From contig JASJYW010000026.1 of the NCBI GenBank assembly GCA_030386875.1, forward strand, positions 14,216,246 through 14,280,245: DNA of 64,000 bases. Direction: 5' to 3'. Positions 12,016 through 24,113 of the stretch are shown piece by piece. This DNA is from Morinoia aosen (lineage: Eukaryota; Arthropoda; Malacostraca; Amphipoda; Talitridae). The stretch's first letter is position 1. The number at the start of each line of letters is the position of its first letter. The translations under genes were made by a program, and so were the position numbers. A model generated the notes under the pieces. It saw only the letters and a program-made list of their open reading frames with translations, ran no database searches and was not told the origin of the DNA.

Positions 12016-14559
12016 ACACACGGGCGGGGCCCGTATTTTACGTACACAACTCACACTCACATACACACGCACCCTAACCCGTTTTCTATGACTTGTAATG
12101 TAACACGTTTTATCCTCATTATATTCATTCTTCGAAACATATAAACGTTTTATTCTCTAAGATTTATATTAATAATCCAGAGTTGTCAATCTTACCCTTC
12201 CGAAGTCAATCAAATGAAAATCCATTCAAAAAATGAACAACTAAACAATATCAAAAAGTTCTTGCATGTACTTATGTATGTACTTATGCATGATATTCGA
12301 TCATCCTACTGCTGCATACCATTCTATTCTTCTAAAGCATAAATATCGTTTTGTGTGCATTAATATTGTTGATAGTTATTCATAAACGATACGAATTATT
12401 TATTGTCCAGTACTGCAGCTATTAAATATAGTCGTTGTTTGCAAGCGGCGTACTTCTCAGTCATGTTATCTTCCAAGAATTATTTTTGAAACGATTCACT
12501 TCTTCATTAGTTCAGAATAATTGTGTAATTCTAGATCAGTTGATGTCAAACGTCTTTATCTGGCAAACCCCATCTGAACATTATTCAAGATGTACGTAAA
12601 GACCTTTGTATGCTGCTAATACGTGACTATTTTATTAGGCAGGAAAAATTTGGGAATAGAATTTATACATATATAATATTCGCGCATCTTGATGTAAGTA
12701 GTGATTTTGTGTGAACTCATTAGGAGTCCGTAGGTTCAAATGCACCCCAATGGGAACCACTGTTCCAGATGGAAATATCTCTTTACTAGGGATGTGACTA
12801 GGTAGATGGGATTTATAAAATGATACTTCTTAATCAGCTCATAGGTTCCATGTAGCCACACTGATTCTGTATTCTGTACTGTATTGATAATAATTATTAC
12901 TACGCTACCTAATTATTGATGACCAGATATGTTACACAAGGAAAGTGAGCAGTTTTTATTTGACGAAAAAAGGAGTAAATCACTTACATACATTATTGTA
13001 CTGCGATACATCCCGTTATTTCCGCACTAAACATTTAAAAAACCAGAACCCATAAATCATATTTGATATTTGTTTTTTAGAGAGAGTGGGTTTCCGTATG
13101 ACATGAGTCCGTAAGTGTATCGAGTTAGAGGAAAGTAGTCGATAATAATTTTGTGCGCATACACAGAAACATCAGTCAGTGGAGAAGCTTGTAGGCATGT
13201 AAACTTATTGTGTCGGCCCTCATCTATGCACAACGCAAGATGTAACTATTGAGGTAATGTAAGAACCCAACGGTAAGCAGTGGTTATTCATTTACACAGT
13301 ATTTGCTTGAGGCATATAGCTATTACATTATTATTTTTGTTCTGCTGAGAGTGTGCAGCGTATGTATATTCATGATGACAAAGACGGCGTCATACTTCCT
13401 CCGTACACGTCTCGTTATTCAGTTTAATTTTTTGTTATACTTTGTTTGATTCTTTATATCTAGCTATGCTTCGCATAATTCGCGAAGAAAACAAAAAATG
13501 GAAAAAATAACTATACCAATAAAGGTTTACAGCTCATGGCTTTAATGTTCGATAGCTATGGCTTAGAGCTAACTTTTCATTCCATTGAGTAGAGTTGTCT
13601 TGCAAGAATAACCCAGTACAATCTCTCAGGTATCCTGTATTGTGCTTTAAACTAGTCTTTCTGTTTTGTAGGGGACTATTAATTCCTTTTACAAGGTTGA
13701 ACCGTTTGTTTGGTTTACCGCAGTTGAATAGGTCCTAGATAAGCTCTTCAAGATCGCTGACCCTAAACATTGAAGTTAGTAATCCTAGTAGCTCAATAAA
13801 GAGGTCAGATATGAATAAATTATTCTTTGGAATAATTTGTTCATATTCTATTCCTTCACAAGATCATGTGTAAGACACTAGTATAAAAGAACATGTGTAC
13901 GAACTATTTTTACACATGATTACTCTTAACTTGGATAAAGCTCAGCTTTTTAAATTTCAAAATAATTGTCAGAAATTTTATGAATTGAATTAGTTCATAG
14001 CAAGCCTACAAACTTGTTTTCAGACACTTGGCAAATTTTTTTCTATATTGAGTTCTAATCTGATTTAATAGCTACTATAAAGTTTCCTCTTTTAAATTTC
14101 AAAAGTTTCGTTTGTACTACGTAAATGTAAGGAAGGAACGTGCGTGAACATTTACCATTCTCCAGCTGTACTAACACCTAGCCAGGATTAAGACAGGTGG
14201 TGTTGGGAAAGCGAAACTGCGAAAGTAGATGAATTAAGAGGCTAATGAAATAGGCAGGCAAGACTTTAAAAAAACTAAGGTAACTGCAGAGCGAAAAGGC
14301 TTGCTTATAAAGTCAGGGTGCAATAGCAATGAGAAGGATTCCCTTCCTTCACAGACATTCAGATTCTTTTCAGTAAAAATTAGATAATTTGAATTCACTA
14401 GAACTCTTTTTCCTACAACAATGGCAATATAAGGATTTTGAGGCTTGAATCATTTTCAAACTTAGTTAAGAAGCAAATAGAGGTAGCTACTATATTACTG
14501 ATACTTGTATTAGAGAGCGCTTAGAAAATGATACGTACCTTTATTGGTATCAGGGGACA
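12016..14559. other. Non-coding interior of the transposon
   Basis: About 2.5 kb of AT-rich sequence with no credible open frame on either strand. It starts with a GC-rich patch (GGGCGGGGCCCG near 12,020) and a CA-rich run near 12,050-12,075. I see no RNA gene, no tandem repeat and no recognisable protein remnant. Confidence 0.6.
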
Positions 14560-17500
14560 AATAATAAAACAGAATTTAGGAAAACATATTTACATTTGCA
14601 CTAAATATATTACAAAGTCGAAGTTTTATACTGAATGAACAACTAGCATCAAAAAACAGTAAAACCTGAAGAGAGCAAGAAGATTGTACTGAAATCAGCA
14701 CAAATAAGGTCCATCTAATAAATAAAGGTACAATATTATTGATGTCTTTACTAGAAATCAATATGAATATAATAAGGAACTGATATTAGGAGTAACATTA
14801 GAACATTGATCATTTAGAGAAGTAAATTTATTCACATGCACACCGAACACATCCCAGAGTCAATATAATGAACTAGCGTAAAAAAAAAACAGTCAAACCT
14901 GAAGAGAGCAAGAAGATTGTACTGAAATCAGCACAAATAAGGTCCAACTAATATATAAAGGTACAATATTATTGATGTCTTTACTAGAAATCAATATGAA
15001 TATAATAAGGAACTGATATTAGGAGTAACATTAGAACATTGATCATTTAGAGAAGTAAATTTATTCACATGCACACCGAACACATCCCAGAGTCAATATA
15101 ATGAACTAGCGTAAAAAAAACAGTCAAACCTGAAGAGAGCAAGAAGATTGTACTGAAATCAGCACAAATAAGGTCCAACTAATAAATAAAGGTACAATAT
15201 TATTGATGTCTTTACTAGAAATCGCTATGAATATAATAAGGAACTGATATTAGGAGTAACATTAGAACATTGATCATTTAGAGAAGTAAATTTATTCACA
15301 TGCACACCGAATACATCCCAAAATCAATATAATGAACTAGCGTAAAAAAAAAACAGTCAAACCTGAAGAGAGCAAGAAGATTGTTCTGAAATCAGCACAA
15401 ATAAGGTCCAACTAATAAATAAAGGTACAATATTATTGATGTCTTTACTAGAAATCGCTATGAATATAATAAGGAACTGATATTAGGAGTAACATTAGAA
15501 CATTGATCATTTAGAGAAGTAAATTTATTCACATGCACACCGAACACATCCCAGAGTCAATATAATGAACTAGCGTAAAAAAAACAGTCAAACCTGAAGA
15601 GAGCAAGAAGATTGTACTGAAATCAGCACAAATAAGGTCCAACTAATAAATAAAGGTACAATATTATTGATGTCTTTACTAGAAATCAATATGAATATAA
15701 TAAGGAACTGATATTAGGAGTAACATTAGAACATTGATAATTTAGAGAAGTAAATTTATTCACATGCACACCGAACACATCCCAGAGTCAATATAATGAA
15801 CTAGCGTAAAAAAAACAGTCAAACCTGAAGAGAGCAAGAAGATTGTACTGAAATCAGCACAAATAAGGTCCAACTAATAAATAAAGGTACAATATTATTG
15901 ATGTCTTTACTAGAAATCGCTATGAATATTATAAGGAACTGATATTAGGAGTAACATTAGAACATTGATCATTTAGAGAAGTAAATTTATTCACATGCAC
16001 ACCGAATACATCCCAAAATCAATATAATGAACTAGCGTAAAAAAAACAGTCAAACCTGAAGAGAGCAAGAAGATTGTTCTGAAATCAGCACAAATAAGGT
16101 CCAACTAATAAATAAAGGTACAATATTATTGATGTCTTTACTAGAAATCGCTATGAATCTAATAAGGAACTGATATTAGGAGTAACATTAGAACATTGAT
16201 CATTTAGAGAAGTAAATGTATTCACATGCACACCGAATACATCCCAAAGTCAATATAATGAACTAGCGTAAAAAAAAACAGTCAAACCTGAAGAGAGCAA
16301 GAAGATTGTTCTGAAATCAGCACAAATAAGGTCCAACTAATAAATAAAGGTACAATATTATTGATGTCTTTACTAGAAATCGCTATGAATATAATAAGGA
16401 ACTGATATTAGGAGTAACATTAGAACATTGATCATTTAGAGAAGTAAATTTATTCACATGCACACCGAACACATCCCAGAGTCAATATAATGAACTAGCG
16501 TAAAAAAAACAGTCAAACCTGAAGAGAGCAAGAAGATTGTACTGAAATCAGCACAAATAAGGTCCAACTAATAAATAAAGGTACAATATTATTGATGTCT
16601 TTACTAGAAATCGCTATGAATATAATAAGGAACTGATATTAGGAGTAACATTAGAACATTGATCATTTAGAGAAGTAAATTTATTCACATGCACACCGAA
16701 TACATCCCAGAGTCAATATAATGAACTAGCGTAAAAAAACAGTCAAACCTGAAGAGAGCAAGAAGATTGTACTGAAATCAGCACAAATAAGGTCCATCTA
16801 ATAAATAAAGGTACAATATTATTGATGTCTTTACTAGAAATCGCTATGAATATAATAAGGAACTGATATTAGGAGTAACATTAGAACATTGATCATTTAG
16901 AGAAGTAAATTTATTCACATGCACACCGAATACATCCCAGAGTCAATATAATGAACTAGCGTAAAAAAAACAGTCAAACCTGAAGAGAGCAAGAAGATTG
17001 TACTGAAATCAGCACAAATAAGGTCCAACTAATAAATAAAGGTACAATATTATTGATGTCTTTACTAGAAATCGCTATGAATATAATAAGGAACTGATAT
17101 TAGGAGTAACATTAGAACATTGATCATTTAGAGAAGTAAATTTATTCACATGCACACCGAACACATCCCAGAGTCAATATAATGAACTAGCGTAAAAAAA
17201 ACAGTCAAACCTGAAGAGAGCAAGAAGATTGTACTGAAATCAGCACAAATAAGGTCCAACTAATAAATAAAGGTACAATATTATTGATGTCTTTACTAGA
17301 AATCGCTATGAATATAATAAGGAACTGATATTAGGAGTAACATTAGAACATTGATCATTTAGAGAAGTAAATTTATTCACATGCACACCGAATACATCCC
17401 AAAGTCAATATAATGAACTAGCGTAAAAAAAACAGTCAAACCTGAAGAGAGCAAGAAGATTGTTCTGAAATCAGCACAAATAAGGTCCAACTAATAAATA

Positions 17501-18110
17501 AAGGTACAATATTATTGATGTCTTTACTAGAAATCGCTATGAATATAATAAGGAACTGATATTAGGAGTAACATTAGAACATTGATCATTTAGAGAAGTA
17601 AATTTATTCACATGCACACCGAATACATCCCAGAGTCAATATAATGAACTAGCGTAAAAAAAAACAGTCAAACCTGACGAGATAAAAAAATTGCACTGAT
17701 ATCAGTACAAACAAGGTCCACTAATAAAGTACTATATTATTAACATCAAAACTAGAAATAGCTAAAAATACAAAAGGTAAGTGATAGTAAGAACATTAGA
17801 ATATAGAAAAGTGAATTTATTTATATCTGCAGTGAATAAATCTCTAAGTCAATGTAATGAACAACTAACGTCAAGAAAAGAGTCAAACGTGAAGAGAAAA
17901 AGAAAATTGTACTGAAATTGGTACAGACACGGTCCACTATTAAACAAAGGAATTATATTATTGATATCAATACTAGAATGTAATAGGTACCTTATATTAG
18001 AAGGAATATATCGAATTTAGAGAAGAAAATTTATTTACATCCGCAGTGAATGAATCACCGAGTGAATGTAATGAATAACCAGTGTCAAAACAATAGAAAT
18101 TTATATATAC
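14560..18110. repeat. 231-bp tandem repeat array carried by the transposon
   Basis: The landmark AACTAGCG (AACTAGCA in the first unit) falls at 14,641, 14,871, 15,104, 15,335, 15,568, 15,799, 16,030, 16,261, 16,493, 16,724, 16,954, 17,185, 17,416 and 17,647, giving a 230-233 bp period. These 14 units are nearly identical, differing mainly in the length of an A-run and in a few sites such as CAATATG/CGCTATG and GTACTG/GTTCTG. Beyond 17,690 two diverged units of about 215 bp follow, and a diverged piece leads in before 14,641: homogeneous centre, decayed edges. Every unit contains TTTATT, which is AATAAA on the transcribed minus strand, so the array could also provide 3' end signals for the adjacent transposase gene. 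No coding potential seen. Confidence 0.95.
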
Positions 18111-18282
18111 AGTGTTACGAATAACCATCTACCTATGACTAATGCTGAAATACCACACGGCAAATAGGTTCGTAAACGTGCTATTATAAACTAAACGTAC
18201 CTATGGAACAGTTAATACTCAATCCGAGTCTAATTAGGTTTACAATCAATGAAATAACCCTAACCTAATATCCTAATTAGAT

Positions 18283-20375
18283 TTACATATGAGGCAGATT
18301 TTGGTAGAAGGGGTGGTATACTGGAGGTACATAGGGAAGAAGACTTTGTATGTCAGCATACTTTTCTCTCGATATTGGATTAGGGACACAGCTCGACACA
18401 AGTTCTTCAGGTTGATTACTAATAAGAGGATAAGTAAACTGATGAGGGCCACTGTTTGCAGTAGTGTAGGTAACAATGGGAGATTTGCGGCGTACACTGA
18501 AAGATTTTAAATGAAGGAAGTTGAACTTATTATCATCTGTGGTCTTGGAGTGGACAAATTTTCGTGAGTTTACTAGTGTATCAATCTCGACAAATTTTTT
18601 GGTCATCTCTATTACTTTGAAGGGTTGCTTCACCATGGAATTTTTTACTAGTTCAATCCACCCTTCCTTCGACTGTATTAGCCGGCCTTTGGCTTTTTTT
18701 TCAATTGCTGAGAAATCACGGTCATTGGGTAGGTATGAGTGACCCGACTCCATATAAGTGTGATCCCAGGACTCAAATCCTTTTGTATCACACAGCCACA
18801 TAAAGAAACAAATGATGGCCTTGTTTCTATTTTGACCTCCGCATGCATCACTAAAAGTCTTTACTCTGGTAATTTCTGATGTGTCCGCAGCATCTAGGAA
18901 GGCAAGTATGCATGAACATATTTCCTTAGCACCTCGCTTAGCTTCTGTTTCGTCCCACAACAACATATAGCCTTGATTTGTTCTTCTGTCATTTACACCA
19001 ACATTCAGCATCCACAACTGTCTCTTATAGAACACTACAGAGGTTTGGAGACGCGGCAGCGGCTGATTTTTTTGCATATCGAAAGTGAAGGTAAGGAGTG
19101 AAGGACAAACTTTCGATTCCGCTGTTGCTTCTCTGAGGCAATATCTTGCTCTCTCGGCTAAGCTAAGATGCAATTCCAGATCTTTTCTGATCACTAGTTG
19201 TTGTTCTTCTGTAGTATGGTTCATTTTTATGGCTCCTGCGTCGCACACTTGACACGTGTCGGATCTTGGAACATAAATGCCAATGTTGTATTGTTTAAAC
19301 GCCCTGTAAAAGACAGGCTTGCTCACAGCAACTTTTTGTTTTTTATGTTGTTTTTTCTTATATTCTTCGTACAGCAAAATTCTAGTTAAATCTTCTTTGA
19401 AGTACACTTTATTATTATTGCTATAGTGGCTGGTGTACTTTGGAATAGAGTCCAAAAAACTGTGAATTTCCTTTATTTTTTCATCTGAGGTCCTATTAGG
19501 TGTGATTGATCCTCTTTTATCAGGGGAGCAGATGTTCTGTTGAGCTTTTTTAGTGATGCAGTAGCTCATACGTCCGTTTGATATTCCTAAAGTTCTAAGG
19601 AAAACTGTTTTGCAAACTCGCTTCTTATTTAGTAAAAATGTCCTGGAATTCTGCTTGATTGAATTCTGAACATAATGTCTTTTGGCGGGAGTGACCAATA
19701 CGCAGGATGCAATGAAGTTTTCCTGGCTTTGCCAACAGTTAGATGCCCAAAACTTGTTGAAAATTTGTTTTCTTTCGTCAACGGACATTTTGGAACACTC
19801 ATTTTTGCATCTACAGTACTGGAAAATAAACTCTTTTTCGTTGATGTATTTCCCATTTGCTGTAGAGTATCCTTTACCAGAATTTCGAGCCAGTTTTCGT
19901 AAAATGGAAGCTTTTTCTTTCTTCTTAGGAAGAATAATTTTCAAATTTTCGTCTGTACGGCCTAACTGACACAATTTATTTCCTTCGATTTCTTGAATGA
20001 CAGTTGAGTCTGATGCGGTTTCTGGAACAGCAGATGAAACCGATGGAGGATTATCGAACAGTGGTGCGGTTACTGCGACATGCCTTGCTTGGTCCACATT
20101 GTTAACAGAATCATCATTGAGAGCTGGGGCTTGCAGTCTTGATGAGTTGGAGGCTGCAGTGTCGAAGAGCTGACGGCTGCAGTCCTGATGAGCTGAAGGC
20201 GGCAGTCTCGAATAGCTGATGGCTGGAGTCTTGAAAAGCTGACGACTGCAGTCTTGATGAGCTGGGGGCTGCAGTCTTGATGAGCTAGAGGCTGCTGTCT
20301 CTAAGAGCTGGCGGCTGCAGTCAGAAGGTAGATGTGGAAAAGAGGCAAATGCTGGCGACTTTTCAATAGGGTCCC
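18283..20375 (-). CDS. Transposase, catalytic exon (exon 4), DUF7869-type
   Basis: This is the last and largest exon, 696 residues to the TAA at 18,283-18,285. The open frame extends upstream to 20,451, but that extension is hydrophobic and ends at a polypyrimidine tract plus CAG, so I place the start at a splice acceptor at 20,376-20,377, in phase 1. In the four-exon model (811 residues) it has: a low-complexity Ser/Gln-rich part with three 23-residue repeats (about 133-201); a Cys cluster YCRCKNEC (about 301); a CxxC in SDTCQVCD (about 487); then an RNase H-like region with LLTFTFDMQK (D547), TFSDACGGQNRN (D624) and SGHSYLPNDRDFSAIE (E673). These motifs match a family abundant in insects, hydra and sponges that recent Pfam calls DUF7869, which I take to be a transposase. 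The assignment of catalytic residues is inference. No internal stop, so it may be functional. Confidence 0.85.
20116..20322 (-). repeat. Coding minisatellite: three 23-residue repeats
   Basis: Three in-frame 69-bp units encode diverged copies of DCSRQLF-TAA-SSRLQ-PAHQ within the N-terminal part of the transposase catalytic exon. The reading frame is kept through all three. The segment is Ser/Gln/Pro-rich and likely disordered. Confidence 0.85.
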
Positions 20376-20451
20376 CTGCAAAAAAAAATAAATTATATCT
20401 CCTGACCACTCTAAAAAAATAATAACAACATAAATCAAAGTTAAGATTCAT

Positions 20452-22058
20452 CAGGTGATATCACCTGTTCTTTTATCTCTAAAATGCTAACCAGATTGCG
20501 GTAAATTATATGTATAGCATGGGCTGAGGATTAAAATGAAATTATCTGGCTCTTCATTCATGAATGAAAAATATGTAGTTGTTATAGATTCAAGCATTAA
20601 TTCTAAAACAGCAATGCAAAAAAATCACCAAAACATATAATTGATATCGGTCATCTTGCACCGCCGGACGCATGGTGTAGCGGGAGTGATACAGTATTAG
20701 CAACCTTTAGGAAGGTGCAATAATTATTGGAGAAAACAATAACTATATATCAATGTTAGTAACTAACGTAAGATGGATTTTTGTACACGCACCCTGAAGA
20801 ATTGCGCGTAGCAAAACAAGAATTCAACATATATTCGATTGGAGACTACTCATATTCAGCAAATCCCATGTAATGGAGGTAATGTTCTAGGTAAAATTTT
20901 TAAATTGTCACTCCTAGATCTTAGTGACTCAATTTATTTCAGTGTAAGCAAACCCCTTCAGAAGCGTCTTGAGAGCTGGTATCAAATCACCCATCACATC
21001 TTCCCAGAAAAAATTCACTATAACCATATTTTAAACTTAAACGGGTTATGAATGCTTGCAATTACTAAAGTTCTGTGGGCGTTTTAATCGTCAAACATAC
21101 CGTGAACGGTAAGCAGAAACTGTCGTTTCTTTTGCGTGTTGGCAGGAGCCAATGAAATACATTGCTGCAAACCTTAGATATTGTCACAGAAATAAAATTC
21201 CACGACTAAACTGGCATTTATTGAGTTTTCATACACGTTCATGCAAACAGAGTTTATTTTAGGTTCTCATGTTCATTCCACATATTTTCTGAGCAACTCT
21301 ACACAGTGAAAATATTCGAGAAATATTGCTAGCAGCCACAGCTATAACCTGTTTTTAATTAGCCATAAAGGTTTGTGCATTTCAACATGCCACCCACATA
21401 CTTTGTTACATAATTGAAAATGCCAAAAATCGATTTTCCTTTTGGGAATCTGAACCTCAAAATAGAATCTGAACCTCAAAATAATAAAAATGATCAGGGC
21501 GTGTAGAGGCATCTTGATTCCGCAGTATTTTCGAGCTTTCGAATTCTTGCTGAATTCATCATCAGGTTTATAAAAGTCAGAGCGGTCACAGCACCGCCTC
21601 CTATTTTGGCGAAACCAGGAAACAGTTGAAAGTGAGAATGTGTCAACATAAGGGCATATCTTTTCGAACTGGGAATACGATTACTTCAAATATTAACAAA
21701 ATTTTCGTTCTTTGTTTTTTAAAGTGGGCACTCGATCACGGAAAATAACTTCAAAAATATTAGCAAAACCCCCTCGGACGATCTCAAAAATTCTCGAACC
21801 AATTTTAATTCACAAAATTAAACCAACCCTCAACGAGCAAGCAAGTTCTGTAGATTTGTTTACCTTAAACTGAATAATTTTCTCTGTTCTGCATCTATGA
21901 TACCCCTGTTTTTTCATTGCCATTTGTAACACTGAACTATGTACAGGACCGACTTATTCCTTTGTATGGATGTAACTAAATCAAATTAGCTATCCGTAAA
22001 TAATTAGCTTCGTGGTCTTTAGTAATAGGTATCTGCTTCATTATTATGCAAAAAAAGG
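20452..22058. other. Intron of the transposase gene, mostly unassigned
   Basis: Lies between exons 4 and 3. It contains one copy of the 132-bp module (20,897-21,031). A stretch near 21,520-21,565 (TTTCGAGCTTTCGAATTC, then a TCATCATCAGG motif) resembles the terminal-repeat flank of Penelope-like elements, at low confidence. The rest shows no gene, RNA or ordered repeat that I can support. Confidence 0.45.
20897..21031 (+). repeat. 132-bp module, copy 1
   Basis: Almost identical to 24,114-24,246 and 24,247-24,380. Upstream similarity extends to about 20,872 (AATGGAGGTAATG). The + strand is open and encodes FKLSLLDLSDSIYF..., and the unit is exactly 44 codons long. It contains TTTATTTCAG, an acceptor-like site. 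The function is not recognised. Confidence 0.8.
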
Positions 22059-22255
22059 TTAAAACGGATATTCATCATTACTTTTATTCAGAAATCTTCT
22101 CAACTCACTCAGTTCAAATAGCTTTTTAGGGGATGGAGAAACTTGACATGGATGACGAACATCGGCAGCATACTTATGTCCTCTTGCCCATGAGTCAACC
22201 CATCTCTCCTTCTCAGACTGTGTAGGACTTTGTGCAGCGTACTGACTGAAGACAT
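22059..22255 (-). CDS. Alternative terminal exon form of exon 3
   Basis: The same acceptor as exon 3 can be read through its internal GTGAGT donor to a TAA stop at 22,059-22,061, adding SELRRFLNKSNDEYPF. With exons 1 and 2 this would give a protein of about 130 residues that lacks the whole catalytic domain. Whether it is made is unknown. I see no strong AATAAA on the minus strand immediately after the stop, which argues against a dedicated 3' end. Confidence 0.35.
22109..22255 (-). CDS. Transposase exon 3 (predicted)
   Basis: A 147-nt segment between a TTTATATTGCAG acceptor and a GTGAGT donor at 22,107-22,108. It encodes VFSQYAAQSPTQSEKERW and onward to SPSPKKLFEL. It begins with 2 nt of a split codon and ends with 1 nt, so both junctions are phase 1 and join exon 2 to exon 4 without shifting frame. 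The WVDSWARGHKYAADVRHPC segment is basic and aromatic-rich. If the donor is skipped the frame reads on to a TAA at 22,059, giving a short alternative C-terminus. No family recognised for this part. The exon status rests on splice signals and phase only. Confidence 0.6.
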   Translation of the reverse strand: MSSVSTLHKVLHSLRRRDGLTHGQEDISMLPMFVIHVKFLHPLKSYLN

Positions 22256-23180
22256 CTGCAATATAAAAATTCAATCAGTAAAAATACATGTACATATACA
22301 ATAGTTGAATTGTTTATACACAAAATGCACTAGCACCATTAGCAAAATGTCGATCCATATTTCTATTACCTATGTAGTGAAATAAATTTGAAGTCACACA
22401 TGAAAGTGACTACAAAAAAAAGTTTCATTAGGTTGTGAATCTGTTGACCAGAATTTTGAAAATAAAAGGTACTATTGAGCATCTAAAGACATTGTGGTCT
22501 GCACGAGGACCAGAACCGAGAATATATTTGGTCCATAAAATTAATTGCGGACATTAGTGACGTGGCGTCCAGTGGCTGACCCTTTTCTAACCCAAATGTA
22601 CTAGATTTCCCATATGAGTAACTTATGTTATTAATAAGTTAATGCATGAGAAAAGAGTTTGGATGACAAGAGGTTGAATTACGGCTAAGACGTGAAATAA
22701 GTGTATGGCTACTACTACTACTACAGTCATTACTACAGTTGTTTTACTACAGTCATGTTCTATGACCACTTCAGTAGGCGTGCGTAGCCACAGTGTTGCC
22801 ATACATTCCACTATGACTTAGAACGACAATATTCTGGTGAAAAAAGAATACTTTGAATAGCCCGTATAACAATCGTTAAAGCATAATTTCCACAATTATT
22901 TGATTGGTAAACTTTTAGTCCATGCTGCAAAGAATGACCTCAGTCCTAAAAAAATTGAAAATGTTGGAAAATAACGGTGCCAAATGGAATTTTGAATAAA
23001 GTGACTCGATGGATACCTTTGACGTATTTTATTATAGCCACTGCACATGTGTATTTAGATATATTTAAAACTCGGTAAAAATACTCTATAAACTGCACAC
23101 AAAGCTCCATATCGCTGGAAGAATATCGCTAATCTCATTTGTCTTCATGACGACGATTACACTCCCCACTAACACTGCAC
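22256..23180. other. Intron sequence, nothing assigned
   Basis: AT-rich sequence between exons 3 and 2. A short CTA triplet run lies near 22,706-22,745. No other repeat, RNA gene or coding remnant can be supported. Confidence 0.5.
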
Positions 23181-23541
23181 AAAAAAAACTGATAAAAATG
23201 TTACTATAGAATAAAGTTTCTAGAACTCACTTGCTAAACAAGAAGTATTGCTGTAGTCAGGCACTGAACTTGTGGAGCTTAAGTCGTACAACTGAGAGCC
23301 ATCACGCTTCTCTTCTTGCTTAACTACTCCTGTCACAAAAGAACACAGTGGTTAGAGGTCACCATACACATAAACACTTGGTACAAAAACTCATTATACA
23401 TATAGAGTATTTAAAATTAAATTTTCAAGCTCCGACTGCAGCAATTGGAATTAAACTGGAGAAAATCTTTCAAAGAAGAATGAAAATGATACAATACAGG
23501 GAATCAGTGGTGGCGCGATAGGTAGAATACTTGGATTGGAC
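23181..23541. repeat. 361-bp direct duplication, copy 1
   Basis: Matches 24,411-24,771 at an offset of exactly 1,230 bp with no difference that I can see. It includes a complete transposase exon 2 with both splice sites, plus the head of a tRNA-derived SINE. The identity implies a recent event. Confidence 0.92.
23231..23329 (-). CDS. Transposase exon 2, copy b (predicted)
   Basis: A 99-nt segment between an acceptor (TTTTGTGACAG) and a donor (GTGAGT at 23,229-23,230). Only one frame is open; it encodes VVKQEEKRDGSQLYDLSS and ends at NTSCLA. It starts with 2 nt and ends with 1 nt of split codons, so it is phase 1 at both ends and splices in frame to exon 1 and to exon 3 or exon 4. An identical copy lies at 24,461-24,559. 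Because 99 is a multiple of 3, using either copy or both keeps the frame. Acidic and Ser-rich; no known domain. Confidence 0.6.
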
Positions 23542-23790
23542 GGTGCGTCTGAGCAATCCTCGGAGGTTCGAGCTCGGACTAGGCCACACGTTTATCGCCA
23601 CCGAGCCAGGTGTTTGCGCATCATTTGCTTGAGGAATATTGCTGACTCAGCAGCATATGGGCTAGGATTCCAGATTTGTTTATGCGTCCAATTCTTGATA
23701 AATATCTCTCTTAGGATAGATATGACAACCCCCTAACCGGTGAGGGGACACGGTCTTTCCATGCGCATGCATAAAAATGAAAAATTATTC
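23503..23790 (+). mobile_element. tRNA-derived SINE
   Basis: Has an RNA polymerase III A-box-like TGGCGCGATAGG at 23,511 and a B-box GGTTCGAGCTC at 23,565, spaced as in a tRNA gene. A non-tRNA body follows, ending in A-rich sequence near 23,775-23,815. The head is not a functional tRNA: I cannot fold a normal acceptor stem and it continues into SINE body. A 5' fragment of the same element recurs at 24,733-24,771, cut by the end of the 361-bp duplication. Confidence 0.7.
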
Positions 23791-23913
23791 TCAAAAAATT
23801 AAAAATACCCCATTTAAAATGTTATTCATTTAGTTCTGGAGTGAACGTTTTTTTCGATTCCGACTCCGAAGCTACATGAATTCCGACTACTTCGTAATCT
23901 TGGTTCACAATTG

Positions 23914-24066
23914 GTAGGGAAGTGGTGTAAAAGGCAGAGCAGTTGTGTTGAAGGCAGGGAAGTGGGGCAGAAGAAGGCAGATAGGTAGTAAAGAAGGCAG
24001 GGAAGTGGAGCAGGAGGTAGGGAAGTGGTGCAGAAGTAGGCAGAGAGAAAGTGTTGAAAGCAGGAA
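23914..24066 (+). repeat. Purine-rich minisatellite
   Basis: Imperfect repeats of GGCAGGGAAGTGGNGCAGAA-type units, about 20-40 bp, strongly G/A-biased on the + strand. It is open on both strands by composition only. Confidence 0.7.
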
Positions 24067-24113
24067 GCAAATACAGAATACAGCAAATAATGGAGGTAAT
24101 GTTCTAGGTAAAA

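Noticed and set aside
14576-14761. 61-codon minus-strand frame
   Set aside because: Lies in the first units of the 231-bp tandem array and is not kept in the other units.
20376-20451. N-terminal extension of the transposase exon to the ATG at 20,451
   Set aside because: The text is hydrophobic, T-rich and ends in a polypyrimidine tract plus CAG; phase agreement with upstream exons favours a splice acceptor at 20,376.
23503-23590. Functional tRNA gene
   Set aside because: A and B boxes are present, but no proper acceptor stem or terminator follows, and the sequence continues as a SINE body.
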